A DNA stretch of 11,257 nt from Deltaproteobacteria bacterium. Lineage in GTDB: Bacteria; Myxococcota; Myxococcia; Myxococcales; Myxococcaceae. Positions 1-7,700 of the stretch are shown here, one piece after another. A model generated the notes under the pieces. It was not told the DNA's origin. It made no database searches and was given only the letters and a program-made list of their open reading frames with translations. The stretch lies in contig VGRA01000044.1 in the NCBI GenBank assembly GCA_016875515.1, forward strand, positions 1 through 11,257. Reading direction: 5' to 3'. A program made the position numbers and the translations under genes. Within the stretch, counting starts at the first letter, position 1. Each line of letters starts with the position of its first letter.

Positions 1-318
1 CACGGACCAGCCGCGCGTCCCCTCCGCGTCCCCGTACAGCCGCGCACGGGCGCCGTCCAGGGACAGCGGGGCCGTCTCGCCGCGCGTCACCACGCGGGGC
101 GTCCGCTCGAAGTCCCGCGTGTCCACCTCAACGTCCGTGCGCAGCTCCGCGCGCTGTAAGGTCTCCACCGGCGGGGCCTCGGCCAGCAGCTGCAGGGCAC
201 GCGGCGCGGCGAGGGCCGGCGGCGGTGCGCGCCGGGCGCACCCGGCGGTGGACAGGGTGAACAGCAGCACGGCGGCGAAGAGGGAGGAGGGGGCGCGCAC
301 GGGCAAGCACGCTATCAT
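1..318 (-). CDS. Probable exported lipoprotein, 5' part only
   Basis: The first 106 codons are visible and the gene continues beyond the left window edge. The protein starts MIACLPVRAPSSLF, followed by a hydrophobic stretch AAVLLFTLSTAGC, which looks like a lipoprotein signal peptide with the modified cysteine at residue 27. The lipobox is degenerate: T-A-G-C, with Thr where Leu, Val or Ile is usual at -3. After the Cys comes an Ala/Pro/Arg-rich linker and then a charged sequence (for example ETLQRAELRTDVEVDTRDFE) that I do not recognise. The in-frame GTG at 298-300 (residue 7) is an alternative start and would give a neater signal peptide beginning M-R-A-P-S-S. I see no convincing Shine-Dalgarno sequence for either. 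The frame stays open for all 318 bases and has a coding-like composition. Exported lipoprotein is an inference; function is unknown. Confidence 0.6.
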   Translation of the reverse strand, partial: MIACLPVRAPSSLFAAVLLFTLSTAGCARRAPPPALAAPRALQLLAEAPPVETLQRAELRTDVEVDTRDFERTPRVVTRGETAPLSLDGARARLYGDAEGTRGWSV

Positions 319-326
319 CCCCGCGC

Positions 327-2018
327 ATGACCGCCTCGCGCGCAGTGGCAGCCCTGCTGTGGTGTGCGCTCGCGCCGCCTTCCTGGGCGGACGATGGCGG
401 CGAGCTGGGTGCGGTGCTGTCCCACCTCCGGCCCGGCGAGAAGGCGCGGCTGGAGCAGGCCCTGGGGCCCGCCACCTTCCACCCGCTGTACCGGGTGGAG
501 CTGGAGCTGGATCCCGCGGCGCGCAAGGCCACGGGCCGGGTGCAGGTGGAGGTGACGGTGGCCCGTCCCACCTCCGGCATCTACCTGCACGCGCGCCCCA
601 ACGCCTTCGCGCCCAACGCGGTGGTGCTGTCCGGGGTGGCGGCGCAGGGCAAGCCGGCGGCGCTGACGCGGCGCTCCCCCTCCGTCTACCGGGTGGAGCT
701 GCCCGGCACGGTCCCCCCCGGTACCCGCGTGCGGGTGGAGGTGAACGTCAAGGCGCAGGCCCCGCTGCAGCCCGAGGACGCCGGGGACATCAACCCGCTC
801 GCGCTGCTGGTGCCGAAGTCCCACGGCAAGTCGGACCACGGGGCCTTCTCCGCCACCCGCAATTTCCTCCAGCTGGTGGGCGTGGTCCCGGTGCTTCCCG
901 CCTCCGAGGAGGGGGCGGAGGACGAGCCGCCGGGGGTGGGGGACATCGGGACGTCGGTGCCGGCCGGGGTGCTGGCGACCGTGACGGCGCCCGCCGGGTG
1001 GCGCGTCATGGCCCCGGGGCGGAACCTGGGCGAGCTGCCCGGGCGGGACGGGCGCGTGCGCTACACCTTCGCCGCTGCGGCGGTCCGCGAGTTCCCCGTC
1101 TTCGCCGCCCGCGGCTACGAGCGGACGGCGCTGGAGGTGGACGGGGTGGAGGTGGAGGTGTTCCACGCCCCCGGGGCGCACGGCGAGGAGTTGCTCGCCC
1201 ACGCCATCACCTCCCTGCAACAGCTGGAGCCGAAGCTGGGGCCCTACCCGTGGACGTCGCTCAAGGTTCTGGAGGCGCCGCTGACGGACGGGGCGGGCGG
1301 CATGGAGTTCTGCGGCCTCATCACCGTGGCCTCGTCGCTGACCGGCAGCAGCGGCGGGGGCTTGGCCGCCATGGGGCTGCCTGGGCTGGAGGGGATGGTG
1401 GAGTTCACCGTGGCGCACGAGGTGGGCCACCAGTACTTCGCGGGGCTGGTGGGCTCGGACCCGCTCCGCCACGGGGTGGTGGACGAGGCCATCACCCAGT
1501 ACGCGGCGCTGCTCGTGCTGGAGGGGGCGCACGGACGGAAGGTGGCGGACGGCGCGCGGGAGCAGCAGATGCGCGCCGCGTGGCACGCGCAGCGGATGAT
1601 GGGCGGCGCCGACGCGCCGGCGGACCGCCCCAGCGGGAGCTACAAGTCCGAGGGGGAGTACGCCGCCGCGGTCTACGCCAAGGCCCCGTTCCTCTACGAC
1701 AAGCAGCGGGAGTTGGTGGGGGAGGGCACCTTCTTCAAGGCGCTGCGGCAGTACGTGGACACCTACCGCTACCGCTGGGCCGGGCCGCGCAGCTTCACCG
1801 AGGTCCTCCAGAAGCTGTCCCCCGGCAACGCCGCGGCCCTGGAGGCGCTGCGCAAGCGGTGGATGGACGGGACGCACGGGGACGAGGACCTGGGCGGCGG
1901 CGGGGCGGGGGCCATCCCGGGCATGGGCAAGCTGCCCGGGGGCATGCCGGTGCAGGGGCTGGATCCCGCCTCGCTGGAGGCGCTGCAGCAGATGCTCAAG
2001 GAGATGGGGATGGAGTAA
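327..2018 (+). CDS. Exported M1-family (gluzincin) zinc aminopeptidase-like protein
   Basis: This 563-residue protein is a putative metallo-aminopeptidase of the M1 family. Its N-terminus (MTASRAVAALLWCALAPPSWA) is a short signal peptide with a likely cleavage after Ala21, so it should act in the periplasm or outside the cell. Residues about 45-240 resemble the M1 N-terminal beta domain. The exopeptidase motif appears as GGMEF (324-328, GxMEN-like). The zinc site is HEVGH at 364-368, with the third ligand Glu387 exactly 18 residues after His368. A probable catalytic Tyr is Tyr450 in VYAKAPF, corresponding to the Y-x-K-G motif. The protein is shorter than classical M1 enzymes, apparently lacking a full C-terminal helical domain, and ends in a Gly/Pro/Met-rich tail (522-563). 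It begins 8 bases from a divergent gene and precedes the Rieske-flavodoxin gene, probably as one operon. The family is well supported; peptide substrate and true activity are not known. Confidence 0.88.
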   Translation: MTASRAVAALLWCALAPPSWADDGGELGAVLSHLRPGEKARLEQALGPATFHPLYRVELELDPAARKATGRVQVEVTVARPTSGIYLHARPNAFAPNAVVLSGVAAQGKPAALTRRSPSVYRVELPGTVPPGTRVRVEVNVKAQAPLQPEDAGDINPLALLVPKSHGKSDHGAFSATRNFLQLVGVVPVLPASEEGAEDEPPGVGDIGTSVPAGVLATVTAPAGWRVMAPGRNLGELPGRDGRVRYTFAAAAVREFPVFAARGYERTALEVDGVEVEVFHAPGAHGEELLAHAITSLQQLEPKLGPYPWTSLKVLEAPLTDGAGGMEFCGLITVASSLTGSSGGGLAAMGLPGLEGMVEFTVAHEVGHQYFAGLVGSDPLRHGVVDEAITQYAALLVLEGAHGRKVADGAREQQMRAAWHAQRMMGGADAPADRPSGSYKSEGEYAAAVYAKAPFLYDKQRELVGEGTFFKALRQYVDTYRYRWAGPRSFTEVLQKLSPGNAAALEALRKRWMDGTHGDEDLGGGGAGAIPGMGKLPGGMPVQGLDPASLEALQQMLKEMGME

Positions 2019-2030
2019 GAATTCCTGAGC

Positions 2031-2036
2031 GGGGAG
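2031..2036 (+). promoter_or_regulatory. Shine-Dalgarno sequence for the Rieske-flavodoxin gene
   Basis: GGGGAG lies 7 bases before the ATG at 2044, in the 25-base gap after the peptidase stop codon. It is the clearest ribosome-binding site in the window, supports that ATG as the start, and fits co-transcription with the upstream gene. Confidence 0.7.
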
Positions 2037-2043
2037 AAGACAC

Positions 2044-3156
2044 ATGGACAACGCTGGAGACTGGACGGAGGTGGGGGCCGCGGAGGAGCTGGCGAAGCGG
2101 CCGCTGCAGCAGGTCACGGTGGGCGGGCGCACGCGCATCGCGCTGTCGTTCGTGGAGGGGCGCTTCGCCGCCATCTCCGGGGTGTGCAACCACGTGGGCG
2201 GGCCGCTGGGGGAGGGTCGCCTCGACGGCGCGTACGTGGTCTGTCCGTGGCACTACTGGAAGTTCCACCACCGCACCGGCGAGGGGGAGCCCGGGTACGA
2301 GGCGGACCGCGTGCCAGCGCACGAGGTGAAAGTGGAGGGGGGCCGGGTGCTGGTGAGCGACCGTCCCGTCACCCAGCGGAGCAAGGCCCCGCACGCCCCG
2401 CACCCGCTGGCCCGGGCGCCGCGGCGCGAGGAGGGGCCGGTGCGCGTGCTGGGGCTGTCCACCACCGCCATGACGGCGGGCGAGCCCCGCTACTCCACCT
2501 CGGACGCGCTGTTGGACGCGTCCCTGGCGGCGGCGGCAGGGCGCGGCTGCGAGACGCGGCTCGTGCGCGTGCGGGAGCTGCAGTTCCGCGCCTGCGAGGG
2601 CTTCTATTCCAAGGCGGCGAGGGCCTGCACGTGGCCGTGCTCCATCACCCAAATGGATCCCACGGACCAGATGGACCGGGTGTACGAGGGCGTCGTGCAC
2701 TGGGCGGACGTCATCCTCGTGGCCACGCCCATCCGGTGGGGGGCGCCCAGCAGCCTCTACATGAAGATGGTGGAGCGGATGAACTGCATCCAGAACCAGC
2801 AGACCATCGCCGGCAAGGATCTCATGTCGAACAAGGTGGTGGGCCTCATCGTCACGGGCGGGCAGGACAACGTGCAGGGCGTGGTGGGCCAGATGCTGAC
2901 CTTCTTCGGCGAGCTGGGGTGCCAGTTCCCCCAGTACCCCTTCATTGCCCACTCCCGCGGCTGGACGGCCGAGGACATGGAGAACAACCAGCGCGCCGTG
3001 CAGCGCTCGGCGTCCCTGCGGGAGGGAGCCGAGGCGCTCGCCGGGCGGTGCGTGGAGATGGCGCGGCTGCTGCTGGACGGGGCCATGAAGGACGCCCCCG
3101 CCTCCCGCGGAGGGCGCAAGGCACACCGGCCGGACCGCCCGGCGGGGGAGGGCTGA
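2044..3156 (+). CDS. Rieske [2Fe-2S] ferredoxin fused to a flavodoxin-like NAD(P)H:FMN oxidoreductase
   Basis: This 370-residue protein has two redox domains. Residues about 5-110 are a Rieske ferredoxin: C48-N-H50 and C67-P-W-H70, with 16 residues between His50 and Cys67, provide the two-Cys two-His cluster ligands. The surrounding CNHVGGPL and CPWHYWKF are typical of soluble Rieske ferredoxins. After a basic Pro-rich linker (about 111-131), residues about 133-345 form a flavodoxin-fold domain of the NADPH-dependent FMN reductase type. VRVLGLSTT is the first beta strand and phosphate loop, VILVATPIRWGAPSS (from about residue 226) is the family's second FMN-loop region, and GLIVTGGQDN follows. 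Three cysteines (184, 195, 199) sit where relatives often carry a Cys cluster. No signal peptide is seen, so it is probably cytoplasmic. It likely transfers electrons between a flavin and the Rieske cluster; donor, acceptor and substrate are unknown. It ends 19 bases from the convergent photolyase-like gene. Confidence 0.87.
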   Translation: MDNAGDWTEVGAAEELAKRPLQQVTVGGRTRIALSFVEGRFAAISGVCNHVGGPLGEGRLDGAYVVCPWHYWKFHHRTGEGEPGYEADRVPAHEVKVEGGRVLVSDRPVTQRSKAPHAPHPLARAPRREEGPVRVLGLSTTAMTAGEPRYSTSDALLDASLAAAAGRGCETRLVRVRELQFRACEGFYSKAARACTWPCSITQMDPTDQMDRVYEGVVHWADVILVATPIRWGAPSSLYMKMVERMNCIQNQQTIAGKDLMSNKVVGLIVTGGQDNVQGVVGQMLTFFGELGCQFPQYPFIAHSRGWTAEDMENNQRAVQRSASLREGAEALAGRCVEMARLLLDGAMKDAPASRGGRKAHRPDRPAGEG

Positions 3157-3171
3157 CCGGGTCTGCCCCGG
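3157..3171. terminator. Candidate hairpin between convergent genes
   Basis: CCGGG, a TCTGC loop and CCCGG form a perfect 5-bp GC stem between the stop codon of the Rieske-flavodoxin gene and the stop codon of the convergent photolyase-like gene. It is symmetric and could serve both strands. It has no T-tract on either side, so it would be a weak or non-canonical terminator, and short palindromes are common in DNA this GC-rich. Confidence 0.3.
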
Positions 3172-3175
3172 CGCT

Positions 3176-4687
3176 TCACGGACGGGGGGCCATCCCGGGC
3201 CGGCGCCCGGGGCGCTTGCGGCTCCCGTGCTGCTGCATCACCCGCGCAGACTCGCGCTTCGCCTCCGGCGTGCGGCGGAACGCGGACAACCGCTTGCGCG
3301 CCTCGGCCACCGCGGCCTTGTGGTCCACGATGGGCGTCGGGTAGTCCTGCCCGATGACGCAGCCCACCGCCCGCTGCAGCAGGGGCGGCATGGCCCACGG
3401 CTCGGCGAGGAAGCCTTCTGGCACGCGCGCCAGTGCCGGCACCCAGCGGCGGATGAACGTCCCGTGCGGATCGTGGTCCAGCACCTGCTTGGTGGGCGAG
3501 TAGATGCGCAGCGTGTTGATGCCGGTGGTGCCGGACTGCATCTGCACCTGGCTCCAGTGGATGCCGGCCTCGAAGTCCAGGAAGTGCCGGGCCAGGTGCA
3601 GCCCGGTGCGCCGCCAGTGGAGCCACAGGTCGTAGGAGGCGAACGACACGAGCATGGCTCGCATGCGAAAGTTGATCCACCCGGTCTGGAGCAACGCCCG
3701 CATGCAGGCGTCCACCATGGGGTAGCCAGTCTCCCCGCGCGCCCAGGCGGCGAAGCGGTCCTCCCGGAAGTCCGCCTCCCGCAGGCCGTCCAGCGCGCGG
3801 TTGAAGTTGCGGAACTCGATCTCCGGCTCGCTCTCAAGCTTCTGCACGAAGTGGCAGTGCCAGCGCAGCCGTGCGTCGAAGGCGCGCAGTGAGGTGCGCC
3901 AGCGGCCCGCCTCTGCCGAGCGGTCATCCGCCAGCGCGCGCCGCCGGGCCTCGGTGGCGTGAACCACCTGGCGCATGGAGAGGTGGCCGTGGGCGAGCGC
4001 CACCGAGAGCCGGCTGCAGCCGTCCCACGCCGTCACCGGGCTGGACATGGCGCGCGCGTAGTCCTGCCCCCGCGCGGAGAGGAACGAGTCCAGCGCGGCC
4101 TCGGCCGCGCGCATGCCGCCCTGCTGCGCGTCCGGCTTACTGCTCCGGGCCACGCCGAGCGTGGATTCGTCGGGCAGCGGCCCCGGGTCCAGCCCCGGCC
4201 CGTGCACGGATGGGACCGCGCCCGGTGCAGGCAGCAGGGGCGCCCGCATCCGCTCCTCCCAGCGCCGGCTCCAGCCGTCCCGTCCGCCCAGCCGCCGCAC
4301 CACCCCCGTCTGGGGGAACTCGTGCCACGGGATGCCCTGCGCGCGGCACCAGTGGGCCACCCGCTTGTCCCGCGCGTACGTCACTTCATTGCCGGTCTCC
4401 TCGTGGCTGAAGAGCGCGGTGAAGGGGCGCTCCCGGTGCAGCGCCTCGAAGGCGCCGGGGAGCGAGCCCACGCGGATGACCAGCTCCCCGCCCAGCCGGC
4501 GCAGCCCCTCGCGCAGCTCCGCCAGCCCCTGCTCCAGGAAGGCGACGTGGGAGGGATCCGTCTCCGGCTGGGCGAGCCAATCGGGCTCCACCACGTACAG
4601 CACCAGCACCTGCCCGCGGGCGCAGGCCTCCACGAGCGGGCGGTGATCTGCAAGGCGCAAGTCCCGCTTGAGCCAGACGACGTTCAT
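3176..4687 (-). CDS. Cryptochrome/photolyase-family flavoprotein
   Basis: This 503-residue protein has the photolyase layout: an N-terminal Rossmann-like antenna domain (starting MNVVWLKRDLRL, about 1-130) and a helical FAD-binding domain (about 200-470) with CSRLS (224-228), ETGYPMVDACMR (319-330), GWINFRMR (336-343) and RIYSPTKQ (394-401). The family's usual job is blue-light-driven repair of UV pyrimidine dimers or light sensing. The chosen ATG gives the conserved start; AAGGG (4692-4696) is 4 bases upstream. The frame stays open further upstream, but that part has no family similarity and lies antisense to lhr. Against E. coli PhrB from memory, numbering is offset by one: W277 and W359 are kept (W276, W358), but W306, W382, E274, N341 and N378 become A305, V381, R273, F340 and H377. 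It therefore belongs to a divergent subfamily, and CPD repair is not assured. The C-terminal tail (about 471-503) is basic. Confidence 0.92.
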   Translation of the reverse strand: MNVVWLKRDLRLADHRPLVEACARGQVLVLYVVEPDWLAQPETDPSHVAFLEQGLAELREGLRRLGGELVIRVGSLPGAFEALHRERPFTALFSHEETGNEVTYARDKRVAHWCRAQGIPWHEFPQTGVVRRLGGRDGWSRRWEERMRAPLLPAPGAVPSVHGPGLDPGPLPDESTLGVARSSKPDAQQGGMRAAEAALDSFLSARGQDYARAMSSPVTAWDGCSRLSVALAHGHLSMRQVVHATEARRRALADDRSAEAGRWRTSLRAFDARLRWHCHFVQKLESEPEIEFRNFNRALDGLREADFREDRFAAWARGETGYPMVDACMRALLQTGWINFRMRAMLVSFASYDLWLHWRRTGLHLARHFLDFEAGIHWSQVQMQSGTTGINTLRIYSPTKQVLDHDPHGTFIRRWVPALARVPEGFLAEPWAMPPLLQRAVGCVIGQDYPTPIVDHKAAVAEARKRLSAFRRTPEAKRESARVMQQHGSRKRPGRRPGMAPRP

Positions 4688-4781
4688 GGAGCCCTTGGAT
4701 AGCGGCCGGGGCCGGGCGGGACATGGGAATCCGCGCCTCCAGCGGTGGCATGCGCCCCCTGCCCGGATTACCAACCCGGGC
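4688..4781. promoter_or_regulatory. Divergent intergenic region, presumed promoters of the photolyase-like gene and lhr
   Basis: This is the only substantial gap in the window and lies between two outward-reading repair genes, so both promoters are expected here or just inside the genes. I cannot identify convincing -35/-10 boxes or a known operator. Third-position GC in the lhr frame is lower here than in the gene, which supports treating it as non-coding. Its extent depends on which lhr start is used. Confidence 0.4.
4761..4781. repeat. Inverted repeat abutting the lhr GTG start
   Basis: GCCCGG and CCGGGC are perfect 6-base arms around a 9-base AT-containing spacer (ATTACCAAC), ending at the base before the proposed GTG. 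In mRNA this could form a hairpin over the ribosome-binding region; in DNA it could be a protein-binding dyad. Chance occurrence is quite possible at this GC content. Confidence 0.35.
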
Positions 4782-7700
4782 GTGGGCCGCACCGAACCCC
4801 TCTCCTTCGCACACGCGCCCACCCGGGCCTGGTTCACCGACACCTTCGACGCCCCCACCCGCGCCCAGGCGGAAGGATGGGGCCCCGTCTCCCGGGGGGA
4901 GTCCGCGCTGGTGCTCGCCCCCACCGGCTCCGGCAAGACGCTGGCTGCGTTCCTCGTTGCCCTGGACCGCGCCGCCTTCACCCCGCGCCCGGTGCCGCCG
5001 TCACCGCCCGCCCGGGGCAAGGGGGCGCGCAAGAAGCCGGACGGCCACGTGCGCGTCCTGTACATCTCGCCGCTGAAGGCGCTCGGGGCGGACGTGGAGC
5101 GGAACCTCCGCGCCCCGCTGGCAGGGGTGGTGGCGGCGGCGGAGCGGCTGGGCCACGCGGTGCACCGCCCGTCCGTGGGCATCCGCAGCGGGGACACGCC
5201 CCAGGCCGAGCGCACCCGGCTGGCCCGCACGCCGCCGGACATCCTCATCACCACGCCGGAGTCGCTCTACCTGCTGCTGACGTCCGAGGCGGCCGCCACC
5301 CTCGCCGAGGTGGAGACCGTCATCGTGGACGAGCTGCATGCCCTGCTGCCCACCAAGCGGGGGGCGCACCTGGCGCTCTCCCTCGAGCGGCTGGAGTTGC
5401 TCCGGCCTGCAGGGGCACCGCGCCTGCAGCGGATTGGCCTCTCTGCCACCCAACGGCCGCTGGACGAGGCGGCCCGCTTCCTCGGCGGGTACGAGGCGGA
5501 CGAAGGGGGACAGCTGCGCCCGCGCCCGGTGGCGGTGGTGGACGCTACAGCGCCGCGCCGGCTGGAGCTGCTGGTGGAGATGCCGGTGGAGGCGAAGCTG
5601 GCGGCAGCCGCGGCAGCGCTGCCGGAGTCTGGGCCCGCGGCGGCGCTCTCCCGCTCCATCTGGCCTGCCATCTACCCGCGGCTGGTGGAGCTCATCCAGC
5701 AGCACCGCTCCACCATTCTCTTCACCAACAGCCGGCGGCTGGCCGAGCGGCTCGCCAACGCGTTGAACGAGCTTGCGGGAAAGGAGATGGCACGGGCGCA
5801 CCACGGCTCGGTCTCCCGCGAGCAGCGCGCGGAGCTGGAGGAGCGGCTCAAGGCGGGGCTGCTACCGGCGCTTGTGGCCACGGGCACGCTGGAGCTCGGC
5901 ATCGACATGGGGGCGGTGGACCTGGTCATCCAGATCGAGGCGCCGCAGTCGGTGGCCTCGGGGCTGCAGCGGGTGGGGCGCGCGGGACACCAGGTGGGCG
6001 GCACTTCCCGCGGCGTTCTCTTTCCCAAGTACCGGGCGGACCTGCTCGCCTGCGCCACGGTGACCTCGCGCATGGAGGCCGGGGTGGTGGAGGAGACGCG
6101 CTATCCCCGCCGCCCGCTGGACGTGGCGGTGCAGCAGGTGGTAGCGGCGGCCTCCGCGGGGGTGACGGACGTAGAAGCGCTGTGGCGGATGCTGCGGGGC
6201 GCCGCCCCCTACGAGGAGCTCACGCGCGAGGTGTTCGAGTCGCTCCTGGACCTCGCCACCGGGCGCTTCCCCTCGCACGATCTCGCCAACCTCCGCCCCA
6301 GCCTCACGCGCGACGCGGTGGGCAACCAGGTGACGGCCCGCCAGCACGCGCGGCGGCTGGCCGTGCTCAACGGCGGCACCATCCCGGACCGGGGCCTCTT
6401 CGGCGTCTTCCTGAGCGCGGCCGAGCAGGAGGGGCGGGGCAGCCGGCGCGTGGGCGAGCTGGACGAGGAGATGGTGCTGGAGATGCGCGTGGGCGAGGTG
6501 TTCGTCCTCGGCGCCTCCGCTTGGCGCATCGACGACATCACCCACGACCGGGTGCTCGTCTCGCCCGCCCCCGGCGAGGCGGGGCGGATGCCGTTCTGGC
6601 GCGGCGAGGCGCTGGGGCGCGCAGCCGAGCTGGGCGAGGCGGTGGGGGCGCTGGCGCGGCAGCTGGCGGGCCTTCCGGGGAAGCGGGCCGTGGACCACCT
6701 GGTCAAGAAGGCGCACCTGGACCGTGGGGCAGCGGGGCTGCTGGTGGAGTGGGTGGCGGAGCAGCGCGAGGCCACCGGGGACGTGCCGTCCGACACCACG
6801 CTGGTGGTGGAGCGCTTCCGGGACGAGCTGGGGGACTGGCGGGTGTGCGTGCTGTCACCCTACGGCGCGCGGGTCCACGCCCCGTGGGCCGCGGCGGTGC
6901 AGGGGCGGCTGCGGGCGCAGGTGCCCGGCGAGGTGGAGCTCACCTGGAGCGACGACGGGTTTGCCTTCCGGCTGCCGGAGCTGGAGTCGCTGCCGGACTT
7001 GTCCGTGCTGTTCCCCGAGCCGGAGGAGGTGGAGCAGCTGCTCGTGGGGCAGCTGGCGGGGACGTCGCTGTTCGCCACGCGCTTCCGCGAGAACGCGGCG
7101 CGGGCGCTGCTCCTGCCCCGGCGCATGCCGGGACGCCGCACGCCGCTGTGGGCGCAGCGCAAGCGCTCCCAGGATCTCCTGGCCGCGGCGCTGACGCACC
7201 CGTCGTTCCCCATCGTGCTGGAGACGTACCGCGAATGCCTGCGGGACGTGTTCGACCTGCCAGCGCTGCGGCGGCTGCTCTCCCGCGTGCGAAGCCGGGA
7301 GGTGCGCGTCAGCCACGTCGAGACGCGCCGGGCCTCGCCCTTCGCGGCGTCCCTGCTGTTCTCGTACGTGCAGAATTTCCTCTACGACGGGGACACGCCC
7401 CCGTCCGAGCGGCGGGCCCGCGCGCTGACGCTGGACCACGCACGGCTCCGGGAGTTGCTGGGCGAGGCGGAGCTGCGGGAGATCTTCGAGCTGGAGTCCC
7501 TCTCCGCGCTCGAGCGGAAGCTGCAGCGGCTGGAACCCCGGGCGTACGTGGCAGAGGCGGAGTCGCTCCACGACGTGCTGTGGGCGCTCGGGGATCTCAC
7601 GCGCGCGGAGCTGCATGCCCGGTTGGAGCTTCCCGCGCCGGAGGTTGACCGGCTGCTCGCGGAGTTGGTCGCCGCGCGGCGGGTGGTGGAGGTGCGGGTG

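Noticed and set aside
315..2189. Long open frame on the minus strand opposite the peptidase gene
   Set aside because: It has no recognisable motif, its protein is His/Arg/Pro/Gly-rich as expected for an antisense shadow of high-GC coding DNA, and it lies opposite a gene with clear M1 zinc motifs.
119..2329. Open plus-strand frame across the lipoprotein, peptidase and start of the Rieske gene
   Set aside because: It is low-complexity Gly/Ala/Arg-rich and overlaps three better supported genes.
4704..4715. CGGCC-GG-GGCCG palindrome in the divergent region
   Set aside because: The 2-base loop is too short for a hairpin and the pattern is expected by chance in such GC-rich sequence.
4668..4781. 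Longer N-terminus for Lhr from TTG 4668 or ATG 4686
   Set aside because: The extra residues look unlike Lhr N-termini, third-position GC is lower, and both starts collide with the photolyase start codon. Not fully excluded.
4688..5254. Upstream extension of the photolyase-like gene
   Set aside because: The frame is open, but this part shows no photolyase similarity and lies opposite the conserved helicase N-terminal motifs. The ATG at 4685-4687 gives the standard family N-terminus.
4745..7648. Open frame on the plus strand in another frame of lhr
   Set aside because: The product is a Gly/Ala/Arg/Pro-rich low-complexity string, while the helicase motifs are all in the other frame. It is a high-GC artefact.
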